From positions 4,812 to 12,026 of the forward strand of contig DIKH01000018.1 in assembly GCA_002424495.1 (NCBI GenBank): a DNA stretch of 7,215 nucleotides. Reading direction: 5' to 3'. The translations under genes were made by a program, and so were the position numbers. Source of the stretch: Desulfobacteraceae bacterium UBA5623 (GTDB lineage Bacteria; Desulfobacterota; DSM-4660; Desulfatiglandales; Desulfatiglandaceae). The notes below the pieces were generated by a model. The model saw nothing but the letters and a program-made list of their open reading frames with translations. It ran no database searches and was not told the origin of the DNA. Below are positions 1 to 5,415 of this stretch, in pieces; the first letter of the stretch is position 1, and the number at the start of each line of letters is the position of its first letter.

Positions 1-440
1 CTGTAATTTGCCGGAAAATTGTGGCTGCATGTGAAGAACTACTCGTCCCGGGCGCCATACGCAGCCTTGCAGACCGTGAGGTCAGACACCCTATCAATAT
101 TATTGACCAGGGAAAGGCCCTTAACAATCCCAATTTTCCATATTTTGGGACCTATGAAGGAGATGAGGATACAAGACGAAAACCGGCCTATCATAACGGC
201 ACTGCCTGGACATGGGTATTTCCCTCTTTTTGTGAGGCTTGGATCATGGCCTATGGCGAGAAAGGAAAAAGGGCGGCCCTGGCATGGCTTTCAAGCATCA
301 TCCGGCATATTCACTACGGCTGCACCGGTCATGTTCCGGAGATACTTGACGGGGACTATCCGCATAGTCAACGCGGATGTGATGCACAGGCCTGGGGCCT
401 GAGCGAACTGCTGCGTGTGTGGAAAAAACTAAAAACTTAA
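1..440 (+). CDS. Glycogen debranching enzyme, C-terminal fragment (amylo-alpha-1,6-glucosidase, GDE_C / GH133-like)
   Basis: This is the last ~145 codons of a gene that begins upstream; the frame is open from base 3, so the GTG at 21 is internal and not a start. The visible part matches the C-terminal (alpha/alpha)6 amylo-1,6-glucosidase domain of bacterial debranching enzymes. Recognisable blocks are YEGDEDTRRKPAYHNGTAW, the following WVFPSFCEAW, and GDYPHSQRGCDAQAWGLSEL near the C-terminus. The family removes alpha-1,6-linked glucose at glycogen branch points in the cytoplasm. The stop is 23 bases before the next gene, a CBM48 glycogen-binding protein, and a branching enzyme follows, so a shared glycogen operon is likely. 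Family assignment is confident. Whether the full protein also carries a 4-alpha-glucanotransferase domain cannot be seen here. Confidence 0.9.
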   Translation, partial: VICRKIVAACEELLVPGAIRSLADREVRHPINIIDQGKALNNPNFPYFGTYEGDEDTRRKPAYHNGTAWTWVFPSFCEAWIMAYGEKGKRAALAWLSSIIRHIHYGCTGHVPEILDGDYPHSQRGCDAQAWGLSELLRVWKKLKT

Positions 441-463
441 AACATTAACACAAGGAGGGCATC

Positions 464-772
464 ATGAGCATTATCAAAAAGTACATCAAGAACAAGCCGG
501 TGTGCAAGGTGACCTTTAAGCTGTCAAAAGAAGAGGCCCAATCTGCCGAGGCTGTCCATGTTGTTGGTGAATTTAACAACTGGGATGCCCTGGCGACCCC
601 AATGAAGAGATTGAAAAACGGGGACTATACTGCTACTGTTGATCTGAAAAGGCACAAGGAATATCAATTCAGATATCTGAAGAATAATGAACAATGGGAC
701 AACGACCTGGACGCTGATAAACATGTGCCCACCCCATTCGGGGACTCTAAAAATTCAGTTGTTATTGTGTAG
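464..772 (+). CDS. Free-standing CBM48 glycogen-binding protein (AMPK-beta / isoamylase N-domain type)
   Basis: A 102-residue protein consisting almost entirely of one carbohydrate-binding module 48. A short basic N-terminus (residues 1-12) precedes the beta-sandwich. Family landmarks are VHVVGEFNNWD (31-41), a basic YTATVDLKRHKEYQFRYL strand pair (55-72), the second tryptophan W78 in NEQWDNDLDAD, and the closing PFGDSKNSVV (91-100). W40 and W78 sit where glycogen-contacting tryptophans lie in AMPK beta. There is no enzyme domain, so the protein most likely binds glycogen as a scaffold or targeting subunit for its neighbours; that role is inferred. AAGGAGGG at 452-459, four bases before the ATG, fixes the start. 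The TAG stop at 770-772 is in the same frame as the downstream branching enzyme, with no other stop between them. Confidence 0.88.
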   Translation: MSIIKKYIKNKPVCKVTFKLSKEEAQSAEAVHVVGEFNNWDALATPMKRLKNGDYTATVDLKRHKEYQFRYLKNNEQWDNDLDADKHVPTPFGDSKNSVVIV

Positions 773-829
773 ATCCGATTTTCTCCCGGTCTGGGGTGGC
801 GTGCAGCGCCCTTATGTGATTTGGTATTA

Positions 830-2863
830 ATGAAACGACACGATCCGCTTGAAACGCTTTTAAAGGGTGATCCTTATCTCAGACCATACGAAGATGTCCT
901 GAGGCGGCGCGCCGGACTCATATACGAAAAGGAAAAAAACCTTACCCAGGGCAAGCTCAGCCTTGCGGATTTTGCCTCCGGACACGAATACTTCGGGCTA
1001 CACATGCGCGAGGATGAGTGGGTTTTTCGTGAATGGGCGCCCAACGCCACTGCGGTCTTTTTCATAGGAGATATAACCTGCTGGAAAGAAAAAAAGCCGT
1101 TTAGCCTGAAGAGAATCAATAAGGAGGGTGTGTGGGAAATCCGGCTTCCCGGATCGTCACTTAATCACGGCGAGCTTTACAGGCTTAGAATCCACTGGAA
1201 GGGCGGGGCAGGGGACCGGATACCGGCATATGCACGACGAGTTGTTCAGGATCCTGTAACCCTTATATTTAACGCCCAGGTCTGGCTGCCCCGAAGGCCC
1301 TATGTCTGGCAGCTCCCGAATTTTCGCCCCGCCTCAGGCCCTGTATTCATTTACGAAACCCATGTGGGCATGGCGCAGGAGGAAGAAAAGATTGGCTCCT
1401 TTCGGGAGTTTACTGCAAATATCCTCCCGCGAATTGTCAGATCCGGCTATAACACTATTCAGTTGATGGCCATCCCGGAGCATCCCTATTATGGTTCTTT
1501 TGGATATCATGTCTCCAGCTTTTTTGCCGCATCGTCGCGGTTCGGGACCCCTGAGGATCTTAAAGAGCTGATTGACTCGGCCCACAAAGAGGGACTTGCG
1601 GTGATTATGGATCTGGTCCATTCACATGCAGTGTCCAATCAGGTTGAGGGCCTGAGCCTTTTTGACGGGACCCCCTACCTTTACTTCCATGACGGACCCC
1701 GCGGAAAACACACTGCCTGGGATTCCAGGTGCTTTGACTATGGAAGAAACGAGGTCATCCATTTTCTCCTTTCAAACTGTCGTTTCTGGCTGGACGAATA
1801 CCACTTTGATGGCTTCCGCTTTGATGGCGTCACAAGCATGCTCTATCTTGATCACGGGCTGGAAAAGGCCTTTACTTCATATGACTGCTATTTTAAAGAC
1901 AACGTGGATGAAGATGCCCTTGCCTACCTGGCCCTGGCCAACAGACTGATACATGAAGTCAATCCCTATGCGCTGACTATCGCCGAGGATATCAGCGGCA
2001 TGCCCGGGCTTGCGGCCCCAAGATCAAAAGGCGGCATCGGCTTTGACTTTCGCATGGCAATGGGCGTCCCTGACCTCTGGATCAAGCTTTTAAAGGAAGT
2101 AAAGGATGAAGACTGGCCCATAAGTTATCTGTGGTTTGAGTTGACTAACAGGAGGGCTGACGAAAAGACCATCGGATATACTGAATCCCATGATCAGGCC
2201 CTTGTGGGTGATAAGACGATCATATTCCGGCTGATTGATTCGGACATGTATTATCACATGCGCACAGGCGATAAAAATCTCAGGGTGGATCGGGGCATGG
2301 CCCTGCATAAGCTTATTCGTCTTGTCACTCTCACCACATCAGGCAACGGCTATCTCAATTTCATGGGCAATGAATTCGGACACCCTGAGTGGATTGATTT
2401 TCCCCGCAGGGAAAATGCCTGGTCCTTTAAATATGCCAGACGTCAGTGGCAGCTTGTAGATAATCATGAACTCAAGTATTCCTTTCTGGGCCGTTTTGAT
2501 CAGGACATGATTAATCTGGCCAGACGATATGAAATACTTGGTCCTCACTGGCCGCGAATCTTACACGAGCATTCAGATGACAAGGTCATTGCCTTTGAAC
2601 GGGCGGGCCTTGTTTTTGTATTCAATTTTCATCCGGTCCGATCCTATACGGATTATTGCATTCAGGCCCCTGCGGGAAAATATCAGATGATTATGGATAC
2701 TGATGCCCCCGAATACGGCGGGCATGGCAGACTGTCGGAAGGACAATGTCACTTTACCCTTGCTGACAAATCAAAGGACAGGATAAACAGATTAAGCCTT
2801 TATCTTCCATCACGGACCGCCATGATCCTGAGGCCGGCGAAGATCCGCTCAAGCAAGTCATAA
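830..2863 (+). CDS. glgB: 1,4-alpha-glucan (glycogen) branching enzyme, eukaryotic-type GH13_8
   Basis: The 677-residue protein transfers alpha-1,4-glucan segments to alpha-1,6 positions, creating glycogen branches. Residue numbers count from the ATG at 830. An N-terminal helical segment (DPYLRPYEDVLRRR) precedes a CBM48 domain (about 45-150, with FREWAPNA). The GH13 barrel follows, with region I DLVHSH (261-266), nucleophile D332 in GFRFDGVTSM, acid/base E386 in IAEDISG, and H454-D455 in YTESHDQAL. The C-terminal all-beta domain spans about 575-677. GVTSMLY, NFMGNEFGHPEWIDFPR and FNFHPVRSYTDY resemble human GBE1 and plant enzymes, not E. coli GlgB, and the length fits that group. The start is uncertain: a TTG lies in frame at 821, and neither start has a visible Shine-Dalgarno sequence, unlike most genes here. 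Translation may be coupled to the CBM48 gene 57 bases upstream. Confidence 0.95.
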   Translation: MKRHDPLETLLKGDPYLRPYEDVLRRRAGLIYEKEKNLTQGKLSLADFASGHEYFGLHMREDEWVFREWAPNATAVFFIGDITCWKEKKPFSLKRINKEGVWEIRLPGSSLNHGELYRLRIHWKGGAGDRIPAYARRVVQDPVTLIFNAQVWLPRRPYVWQLPNFRPASGPVFIYETHVGMAQEEEKIGSFREFTANILPRIVRSGYNTIQLMAIPEHPYYGSFGYHVSSFFAASSRFGTPEDLKELIDSAHKEGLAVIMDLVHSHAVSNQVEGLSLFDGTPYLYFHDGPRGKHTAWDSRCFDYGRNEVIHFLLSNCRFWLDEYHFDGFRFDGVTSMLYLDHGLEKAFTSYDCYFKDNVDEDALAYLALANRLIHEVNPYALTIAEDISGMPGLAAPRSKGGIGFDFRMAMGVPDLWIKLLKEVKDEDWPISYLWFELTNRRADEKTIGYTESHDQALVGDKTIIFRLIDSDMYYHMRTGDKNLRVDRGMALHKLIRLVTLTTSGNGYLNFMGNEFGHPEWIDFPRRENAWSFKYARRQWQLVDNHELKYSFLGRFDQDMINLARRYEILGPHWPRILHEHSDDKVIAFERAGLVFVFNFHPVRSYTDYCIQAPAGKYQMIMDTDAPEYGGHGRLSEGQCHFTLADKSKDRINRLSLYLPSRTAMILRPAKIRSSKS

Positions 2864-2882
2864 CCTAAGATAAGCAGTAACC

Positions 2883-2934
2883 ATTGGTTTCTAGCTGTTA
2901 ACGCAAAGATGATCAGGCGTTATTGAAAACCAAT
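2883..2934. repeat. Nested inverted repeat between convergent genes
   Basis: ATTGGTTT (2883-2890) pairs perfectly with AAACCAAT (2927-2934). Inside it TAACGC (2899-2904) pairs with GCGTTA (2917-2922). The two stems are separated by an asymmetric internal loop of 8 and 4 bases and capped by a 12-base loop. The element lies between the convergent branching-enzyme and cupin genes, where a two-way terminator would be expected. Neither strand has a T-run after the stem, so it is not a canonical intrinsic terminator. It may be an mRNA 3'-end stabilising structure or a protein-binding site. Confidence 0.45.
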
Positions 2935-2958
2935 ATCAGACCAAAGTTCACATAGGGA

Positions 2959-3279
2959 TTAATAGTAGACTGTCAACCATATGGTGGGTTGTCGGGGGTC
3001 GGTCCACTCGACACGGTGTTTTTTATGGGCAGGAATATCCATGTAATCACCAGGCTGCATGACAAGCATGTCATCTTCCCCTTCAAACAAAAGGCCTGCG
3101 CTCCCACTGAGCAGGAGTACATATTCATTTCTGTCTTGATCATACCAGAAGCCTGGCGGAGAAGAGTGCCCTTGAGAGACTATTCGTTCAATTCTTATGC
3201 CTTCACATCCTGAAACCGGCTCAATCATCTCCTCTTCGGAGCGAGGGGGAATGTATTTAAATATATTTTTCAGGACCAT
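2959..3279 (-). CDS. Small single-domain cupin protein
   Basis: A 106-residue protein with one cupin_2 beta-barrel. The first half contains IRIERIVSQGHSSPPGFWYD and EYVLLLSGSAGLLFEG (about 29-67), corresponding to cupin motif 1. The second contains PGDYMDIPAHKKHRVEW (76-92), cupin motif 2. H85 and H88 lie in motif 2 and E52 in motif 1, but motif 1 lacks the usual HxH pair, having WYDQD instead. Metal binding is therefore uncertain. Proteins with this SPPGFWYDQ ... PAHKKHRVEWT pattern are common in bacteria and mostly uncharacterised; no substrate can be named. The gene stands alone on the minus strand, convergent with the branching enzyme. The ATG at 3279 gives the normal N-terminus for the family, although no strong Shine-Dalgarno sequence is visible. 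A good promoter candidate lies about 50-90 bases upstream. Confidence 0.87.
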   Translation of the reverse strand: MVLKNIFKYIPPRSEEEMIEPVSGCEGIRIERIVSQGHSSPPGFWYDQDRNEYVLLLSGSAGLLFEGEDDMLVMQPGDYMDIPAHKKHRVEWTDPRQPTIWLTVYY

Positions 3280-3318
3280 TTAAAACGAACCCAGGTGTTA
3301 AAAAAAATAGAAATATAC

Positions 3319-3347
3319 TTGAAACCTTTGGTTACTTGTTATAGATT
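3319..3347 (+). promoter_or_regulatory. Candidate rightward promoter overlapping the cupin promoter
   Basis: TTGAAA (3319-3324) is followed after 17 bases by TAGATT (3342-3347), which keeps the most conserved -10 positions T1, A2 and T6. Its -10 overlaps that of the minus-strand candidate, and both -35 hexamers lie within an inverted ACTTGAAA/TTTCAAGT pair (3317-3324 and 3362-3369). It could drive the leader of the gene at 3730. The -10 match is weak. Confidence 0.3.
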
Positions 3348-3367
3348 ATTTTAAAAGAGGATTTCAA
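3338..3367 (-). promoter_or_regulatory. Candidate sigma-70-type promoter for the cupin gene
   Basis: Read on the minus strand, TTGAAA (complement of 3362-3367) is followed after 18 bases by TATAAC (complement of 3338-3343). These match the -35 and -10 consensus at 4-5 of 6 positions each. Transcription would start near 3331 and give the cupin gene a leader of about 50 bases. This is a consensus match only. Confidence 0.45.
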
Positions 3368-3452
3368 GTTATTGGGCCGGCAACTATAAAACAGACCAAT
3401 TAAAGGCTTAACATTTTTCTCCACTTCCAATCAACTACCCTGGAGGACGGCA

Positions 3453-3518
3453 ATGAAAACGGGTATTCTCAAAATGCCAATATCTAGCCCTCCAAAGAGG
3501 GTAACCCACCCCTTTTAG
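3453..3518 (+). CDS. Possible 21-codon small ORF or leader peptide
   Basis: GGAGG (3442-3446) lies six bases before an ATG at 3453, an ideal translation-start layout. The frame runs 21 codons to a TAG at 3516. The peptide starts MKTGILKMPISSPPKRV and ends THPF. It matches no family I recognise and has no signal peptide or membrane segment. Two GC-rich hairpins overlap its second half, so it might be a leader peptide with a regulatory role, or the start of a decayed gene. The ribosome binding site is the only real support for translation. Confidence 0.25.
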   Translation: MKTGILKMPISSPPKRVTHPF

Positions 3519-3522
3519 GGGG
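3488..3522. repeat. Pair of short GC-rich hairpins, possible fragment of a dispersed repeat
   Basis: CCCTC (3488-3492) and GAGGG (3497-3501) form a perfect 5-bp stem around a CAAA loop. Seven bases later CCCC (3509-3512) and GGGG (3518-3521) form a second stem around TTTTA. They are conspicuous in an otherwise AT-rich gap and resemble small palindromic repeats found between genes in many bacteria. No second copy occurs in this window, so repeat status is unproven. There is no T-run, so this is not a standard terminator. Confidence 0.35.
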
Positions 3523-3729
3523 CATTTATCTGCCATATCTATTAGTAAATATTTTTTTGAAGTCTTAAGGCAATTTTTATCATTTGGACAACATTAAGGC
3601 AAGCTTTCTGATATCTACTTTAAAGACAAGGAAGATATCTGAAGACCGAAATTATCCCTGTGGAATAAAAAAATGCATTAAAGACCTCTACGTTCGGGTC
3701 AAGTTACCTTCTTAAAGAAAGGAGATGAT

Positions 3730-4092
3730 ATGAAATCAATAGAGCAGATCATTGATGATCAGGCCAAGAGATGGGAAAGGACACGTTCTGAGGAAGGCAG
3801 AGAAAAAATTACCAAGCCTTTAATCACCTTTTCAAGAGAACCTGGAAGCGGAGGCTCAATCATTGCAAAAAAGATTGCAGACCAACTTGGGCTGGATTAT
3901 TTTCACAATGAGATAATCCAGAAAATGGCAGAGAACGCCAGCATCAGTGAAAGGCTTCTAAAGACTCTGGATGAGAGAGGCATGTCTGTGGAGGATGTAG
4001 GCGCCGCTGTTAATTATGACCTTATTATCAACACCGGCAAGCTGGGTGTTGATGCTTCCGTGGAGTCCATAAAAGGGGCCTTGGAAAAATAA
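3730..4092 (+). CDS. Cytidylate kinase-like protein (Cytidylate_kin2), apparently lacking its central region
   Basis: The 120-residue product joins both ends of a cytidylate kinase-like family that I recall as usually about 200-230 residues. Residues 1-90 are a normal N-terminal half: an amphipathic start (MKSIEQIIDDQAKRWE), the P-loop SREPGSGGSIIAKK (35-48), and the family's DYFHNEIIQKMAE and LLKTLDERGMSVED segments. From about residue 93, AAVNYDLIINTGKLGVDASV matches the far C-terminus. The intervening part, which in relatives carries the VIVGRGA strand and arginine-rich lid, is absent; the join is near 3991-4010. Phosphate binding may remain, but kinase activity is doubtful. AAAGGAG (3718-3724) supports the start, and the frame is intact, so it may still be expressed. 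The stress-protein gene follows after 51 bases, probably in the same operon. An assembly error cannot be excluded. Confidence 0.75.
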   Translation: MKSIEQIIDDQAKRWERTRSEEGREKITKPLITFSREPGSGGSIIAKKIADQLGLDYFHNEIIQKMAENASISERLLKTLDERGMSVEDVGAAVNYDLIINTGKLGVDASVESIKGALEK

Positions 4093-4143
4093 TTCCTCAT
4101 ATCAAAATCGTCTTACCGGCCCAGGAAGGCAAGGAGGTGCATC

Positions 4144-4614
4144 ATGGAAAAGAGCGTTTTATTGGCATTGGATGATTCTGAAAATTCAATGATGGCAGTG
4201 GAAGAAGTTGCGCGCACCTTTACGCAGGACCACAAAATCACACTTTTCAGTGTCATCCAGGACACGGCTGTTATATGTGATATGTACAGCCCCGAGTTAA
4301 CCCCATATTTTATGTCTGAAAAAAACGCCTTCTGTGCGCTGGAGAACAAAAAAAGGGAACTGCTTAACCAGGCGCAGGAAAAGGCCAGAAAGATCCTTTT
4401 GGATGCAGGATTCGGGGAGAGGAATATACGATCAAAGGTTGAGACGTGCAGGAAGGGGGTGGCAAGGGATATAATAGAGGAGGCAAAATCAGGTTATGGT
4501 GTAGTGGTGTTGGGCAGGCGGGGTCTGTCTGGCATCAAGGAATTTTTTCTAGGCAGTGTCTCGAACAAGGTTGTTACAACAGTAAAAGATGTTTCTGTTT
4601 TTGTGGTTGGTTAG
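4144..4614 (+). CDS. Universal stress protein, UspA family, ATP-binding type
   Basis: A 156-residue single-domain Usp. The N-terminal strand and loop VLLALDDSENSMMAVE (5-20) is the usual nucleotide-contacting start. The C-terminal signature G124-x2-G127-x9-G137-S138 (LGRRGLSGIKEFFLGSVS) is the ATP-binding motif of the MJ0577/UspFG-like class. The protein ends in the expected hydrophobic strand SVFVVG, so it is full length. Such proteins are cytoplasmic, usually dimers, induced by starvation or redox stress; the specific role here is unknown. AAGGAGGT (4131-4138) five bases before the ATG sets the start. It is closely preceded by the shortened cytidylate kinase-like gene and followed after 111 bases by a GNAT gene, with no intrinsic terminator between, so co-transcription is plausible. 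Confidence 0.93.
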   Translation: MEKSVLLALDDSENSMMAVEEVARTFTQDHKITLFSVIQDTAVICDMYSPELTPYFMSEKNAFCALENKKRELLNQAQEKARKILLDAGFGERNIRSKVETCRKGVARDIIEEAKSGYGVVVLGRRGLSGIKEFFLGSVSNKVVTTVKDVSVFVVG

Positions 4615-4725
4615 GAATTTGTCCTAGGGTGAGAAAATCTCTTAAAGGTCTCATTACTCGGGCAAGGAGGTAGTGGTTTTATTACTGCCCCGCCAAATGT
4701 CAACTTAAATCAAGGAGGGATACCA

Positions 4726-5187
4726 ATGACAAAGATTGATCCTACCAAGCTTAAGATTCGCGTGATGAAGAAAGAGGACATTAATGCTATTGTAGAACTT
4801 GACGAAAAGGTGTTGGGAACAAGACGGCCTGATTACTATGAGAGAAAATGCGGATCTGCACTGGATGTGTCGTCTCAGATGGTGACATCTCTTGTTGCAG
4901 TGTATGAGGAGAAGGTCATAGGATTTATCATGGGAAATGTCTACCTGGGAGAATTTGGTATCCCGGAACCTACTGCTTCTCTTGATACTATTGGAGTCCA
5001 CCCGGACTATCAGGGGCAAGGGGTGGCAGTAGAGTTGATGAAACAGTTCATCAGCCAGATTAAAAAGGCTCATGTGGAATATATCTATGCATTGGTAAAC
5101 TGGAATGACTGGGATATGCTAAAGTTTTTTGAAAAATCCGGCTTTGTTCCTTCCAAGGCGGTAAAACTTGAGCTAAAGCTTGCTTAA
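4726..5187 (+). CDS. GNAT-family N-acetyltransferase
   Basis: A 153-residue GCN5-related acetyltransferase that would transfer acetyl from acetyl-CoA to an amine. The fold begins with IRVMKKEDINAIVELDEKV (11-29), the typical beta1-alpha1 of RimI-like proteins. Motif A is complete: SLDTIGVHPDYQGQGVAVEL (85-104), with the pyrophosphate loop Q96-G97-Q98-G99-V100-A101. Motif B follows as YALVNWNDWDMLKFFEKSGF (121-140), close to the usual N-x-x-A/M-x-x-F/L-Y-x-K-x-G-F. The substrate cannot be predicted; RimI-like protein acetylation and small-molecule acetylation are both possible. AAGGAGGG (4712-4719) six bases upstream fixes the start. It is the last gene of the small stress-associated cluster and is followed by a strong hairpin. 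Confidence 0.9.
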   Translation: MTKIDPTKLKIRVMKKEDINAIVELDEKVLGTRRPDYYERKCGSALDVSSQMVTSLVAVYEEKVIGFIMGNVYLGEFGIPEPTASLDTIGVHPDYQGQGVAVELMKQFISQIKKAHVEYIYALVNWNDWDMLKFFEKSGFVPSKAVKLELKLA

Positions 5188-5220
5188 CCCTAACCCGATC
5201 TTTGGCGTCTTAAGACCCAT

Positions 5221-5267
5221 TATAAAAAAGTCAGCTGCCATCAGATCTTGCCGAGGGCAGCTGACTT
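5221..5267. terminator. Perfect 12-bp hairpin after the GNAT gene, with its T-run on the minus strand
   Basis: AAGTCAGCTGCC (5228-5239) and GGCAGCTGACTT (5256-5267) form a perfect 12-bp stem around a 16-base loop. On the plus strand the tail (TCTGCCTCTTT) is only weakly T-rich. On the minus strand the stem runs directly into TTTTTT, the layout of an intrinsic terminator for leftward transcription. It probably ends the GNAT transcript, perhaps in both directions, although no leftward gene is visible on its right. Confidence 0.7.
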
Positions 5268-5340
5268 CTGCCTCTTTATGCCTATACAAATCCCCACCCA
5301 ACTTATCTGTTTACAACCGTAAATCCCATCTGTGTTTTAC

Positions 5341-5371
5341 TTGACAAGGGTCCTGTATTGACGTTAATAAT
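5341..5371 (+). promoter_or_regulatory. Candidate promoter for the Tim44-domain gene
   Basis: A perfect -35 consensus TTGACA (5341-5346) is followed after 19 bases by AATAAT (5366-5371), a 5-of-6 match to the -10. The spacing is longer than the ideal 17, and hexamers at 17-18 bases match poorly. It lies 44 bases before the start codon and just downstream of the preceding terminator, where a promoter is expected. The rest of 5268-5415 shows nothing else recognisable. Confidence 0.4.
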
Positions 5372-5415
5372 CATGCCCTAAATGTCGTCAGATTGTTAAT
5401 GGAGGTTGTTTAAAA

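Larger units (their letters stand above)
3280..3729. other. 450-base AT-rich intergenic region
   Basis: No long ORF or recognisable structured RNA is visible. It holds overlapping promoter-like sequences on both strands (3317-3369), a possible 21-codon ORF with its own ribosome binding site (3453-3518), and two small GC-rich hairpins (3488-3522). There is also a 9-base direct repeat TTAAGGCAA (3565-3573 and 3594-3602) and a weak promoter-like pair, TTGAAG at 3557 and TATCAT at 3578, with only 15 bases between. The strong ribosome binding site of the next gene lies at its right end. It is long enough to contain a 5' leader of several hundred bases for the 3730 gene. Confidence 0.6.

Noticed and set aside
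21..23. GTG as a start codon for a short debranching-type protein
   Set aside because: The frame is open to the window edge and the sequence is the C-terminus of a much longer family, so this is internal.
19..402. Alternative open frame over the debranching-enzyme region
   Set aside because: It is a shadow of the debranching frame, has no family resemblance, and the overlapping frame carries unmistakable conserved blocks.
1662..1949. Plus-strand open frame inside the branching enzyme
   Set aside because: It overlaps catalytic regions of the branching enzyme in another frame and has no ribosome binding site or recognisable product.
3557..3583. Promoter-like TTGAAG and TATCAT ahead of the cytidylate kinase-like gene
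   Set aside because: The spacing is only 15 bases and the -35 match is partial; mentioned only in the intergenic entry.
3610..3639. Inverted repeat GATATCT / AGATATC with a 16-base loop
   Set aside because: GATATC is itself a palindrome, so most of the pairing is trivial and the hairpin would be weak.
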